From assembly GCA_014804495.1 (NCBI GenBank), contig JAAUZS010000113.1:4861-11043 (forward strand): DNA of 6,183 nucleotides, written 5' to 3'. Every line of letters begins with the position of its first letter. Positions within the stretch are counted from its first letter, which is position 1. A model generated the notes under the pieces. That model saw nothing but the letters and a program-made list of their open reading frames with translations, was not told the DNA's origin and ran no database searches. The position numbers and the translations under genes are program-made. Source of the DNA: Lachnospiraceae bacterium (lineage in GTDB: Bacteria > Bacillota > Clostridia > Lachnospirales > Lachnospiraceae). Below are positions 5,235 through 6,183 of the stretch, piece after piece.

Positions 5235-6183
5235 ATGGAACAGGATTTCGTAAAGGAAAGCAAAAAATTTGGCTTTGGATGTATGCGTCTGCCAATGCAG
5301 GGTGGAAATATTGACTTTGAAGAATGCAACCGCATGGTGGATGCTTTCATGGAAGCGGGATTTACTTATTTTGATACGGCAAAGGGCTACCTTGGAGGTT
5401 TGAGTGAAGTCGCTGTAAGGGAATGTGTTGTAAAGCGTTATCCGAGGGAAAGTTTTACGATTACCGATAAGCTGACTATGAACTTTTTTGACAAAGAATC
5501 AGATATCAGAAAGGTATTTGAGGAACAGCTTGAAACCTGTGGAGTATCTTACTTTGACTATTATCTGATGCATGCGCAGGGGAAAGTAAATTATGAGAAA
5601 TACAAAAAATGCCGTGCCTATGAGGTGGCTCAGGAATTAAAGGCAGAGGGAAAAATCAGACATGTTGGCTTGTCATTCCATGATAATGCAGAATATTTGG
5701 ATATGATTCTGACTGAACACCCGGAGGTTGAACTTGTACAGATACAGCTTAACTATGTAGATTATGATGACCCCGGAGTGCAGAGCAGAAAATGTCTTGA
5801 AGTTTGCGAAAAGCATAACAAGCCTGTTGTGGTCATGGAGCCTGTCAAGGGTGGAAGCCTTGTAAATCTTACGTCTGATGCGGATAAAATTTTAAAAGGT
5901 CTGAACGGCGGGAGCAATGCAAGTTATGCAATCCGCTTTGCGGCAAGCTGTAAACAGGTGTTTATGGTACTTTCGGGAATGAGCAGCTTAGAGCAGATGA
6001 AGGATAATATCAGTGCCATGAAAGATTTTGAGCCGCTGAATGCGACAGAATATGCTGCTATAGAAAGGGTATGTGAAATCTTTAAGGCGCAGAATTTAAT
6101 CCCGTGTACTGCCTGCCGTTATTGTACAGATGGATGTCCGAAAAAGATACTGATACCGGATTTGTTCGCAGATATGAATGCCA
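5235..6183 (+). CDS. Aldo/keto reductase with C-terminal ferredoxin domain (AKR2), 3' end missing
   Basis: A second member of the AKR-ferredoxin family, paralogous to the gene at the left edge and about half identical to it by eye. The ATG at 5235 has GAAAGGA (5218-5224) ten bases upstream. The open frame gives 316 residues and runs off the right edge; by comparison with AKR1 about 56 residues are missing. N-terminal FGFGCMRLP (12-20) is the usual first barrel strand. The AKR tetrad is Asp47 (YFDTA), Tyr52, Lys79 (TDKL) and His113 (LMHAQ). MEPVKGG and LSGMSSLEQMKDNIS are conserved with AKR1. The first cluster motif is Cys291/294/297/301-Pro; the second would lie beyond the window. Leu306 replaces a Pro found in AKR1 (KNIPIPE against KKILIPD), a CTG for CCG difference. 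As last visible gene of the flavodoxin-SDR operon it is likely co-expressed with them. Confidence 0.93.
   Translation, partial: MEQDFVKESKKFGFGCMRLPMQGGNIDFEECNRMVDAFMEAGFTYFDTAKGYLGGLSEVAVRECVVKRYPRESFTITDKLTMNFFDKESDIRKVFEEQLETCGVSYFDYYLMHAQGKVNYEKYKKCRAYEVAQELKAEGKIRHVGLSFHDNAEYLDMILTEHPEVELVQIQLNYVDYDDPGVQSRKCLEVCEKHNKPVVVMEPVKGGSLVNLTSDADKILKGLNGGSNASYAIRFAASCKQVFMVLSGMSSLEQMKDNISAMKDFEPLNATEYAAIERVCEIFKAQNLIPCTACRYCTDGCPKKILIPDLFADMNA

Overview
The window looks like chromosomal DNA of an anaerobic, low-to-moderate GC Firmicute, most likely a Lachnospiraceae-type gut Clostridium. This rests on strong AGGAGG-type ribosome binding sites, the gene families present (aldo/keto reductases carrying ferredoxin-type clusters, a flavodoxin-like protein, a Clostridia-style acidic lipoprotein) and how well the protein sequences fit that group. 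It is an inference from recognition, not from a search.

Layout, all on the + strand. (1) Bases 1-1061 hold the 3' part of an aldo/keto reductase with two C-terminal 4Fe-4S motifs (AKR1). (2) Bases 1062-2700 are a decaying stretch. It has a non-coding segment with a 50-bp-period tandem repeat and a strong hairpin (about 1202-1369). A PBECR4-like nuclease-family gene follows that has lost its middle and its frame (1396-1747), then about 400 bases of short unassignable coding scraps, then a LysR regulator gene with two internal deletions and a frame change (2158-2680), bracketed by a 15-bp near-perfect direct repeat. (3) Bases 2731-3726 hold an intact acidic lipoprotein gene closed by a good intrinsic terminator. 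(4) From about 3794 a promoter drives a tightly packed operon: flavodoxin-like protein (3865-4371), short-chain dehydrogenase (4377-5213, interrupted by one in-frame TAG), and a second aldo/keto reductase with an iron-sulfur domain (AKR2, 5235 to beyond the right edge).

The operon combines an FMN protein, an NAD(P)-binding Rossmann-fold dehydrogenase and an NAD(P)H/Fe-S oxidoreductase, so a small reductive carbonyl or quinone metabolism module is plausible; the substrate cannot be read from sequence. AKR1 and AKR2 are paralogues, about half identical by eye. The LysR relic is the kind of regulator often found beside such operons and may once have controlled one of them.

I found no convincing new defence or mobile system. 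The least explained items are the covarying tandem repeat/hairpin segment before the PBECR4-like relic and the lone amber codon in an otherwise well-preserved dehydrogenase. No rRNA, tRNA, CRISPR array, transposase or replication origin was seen.
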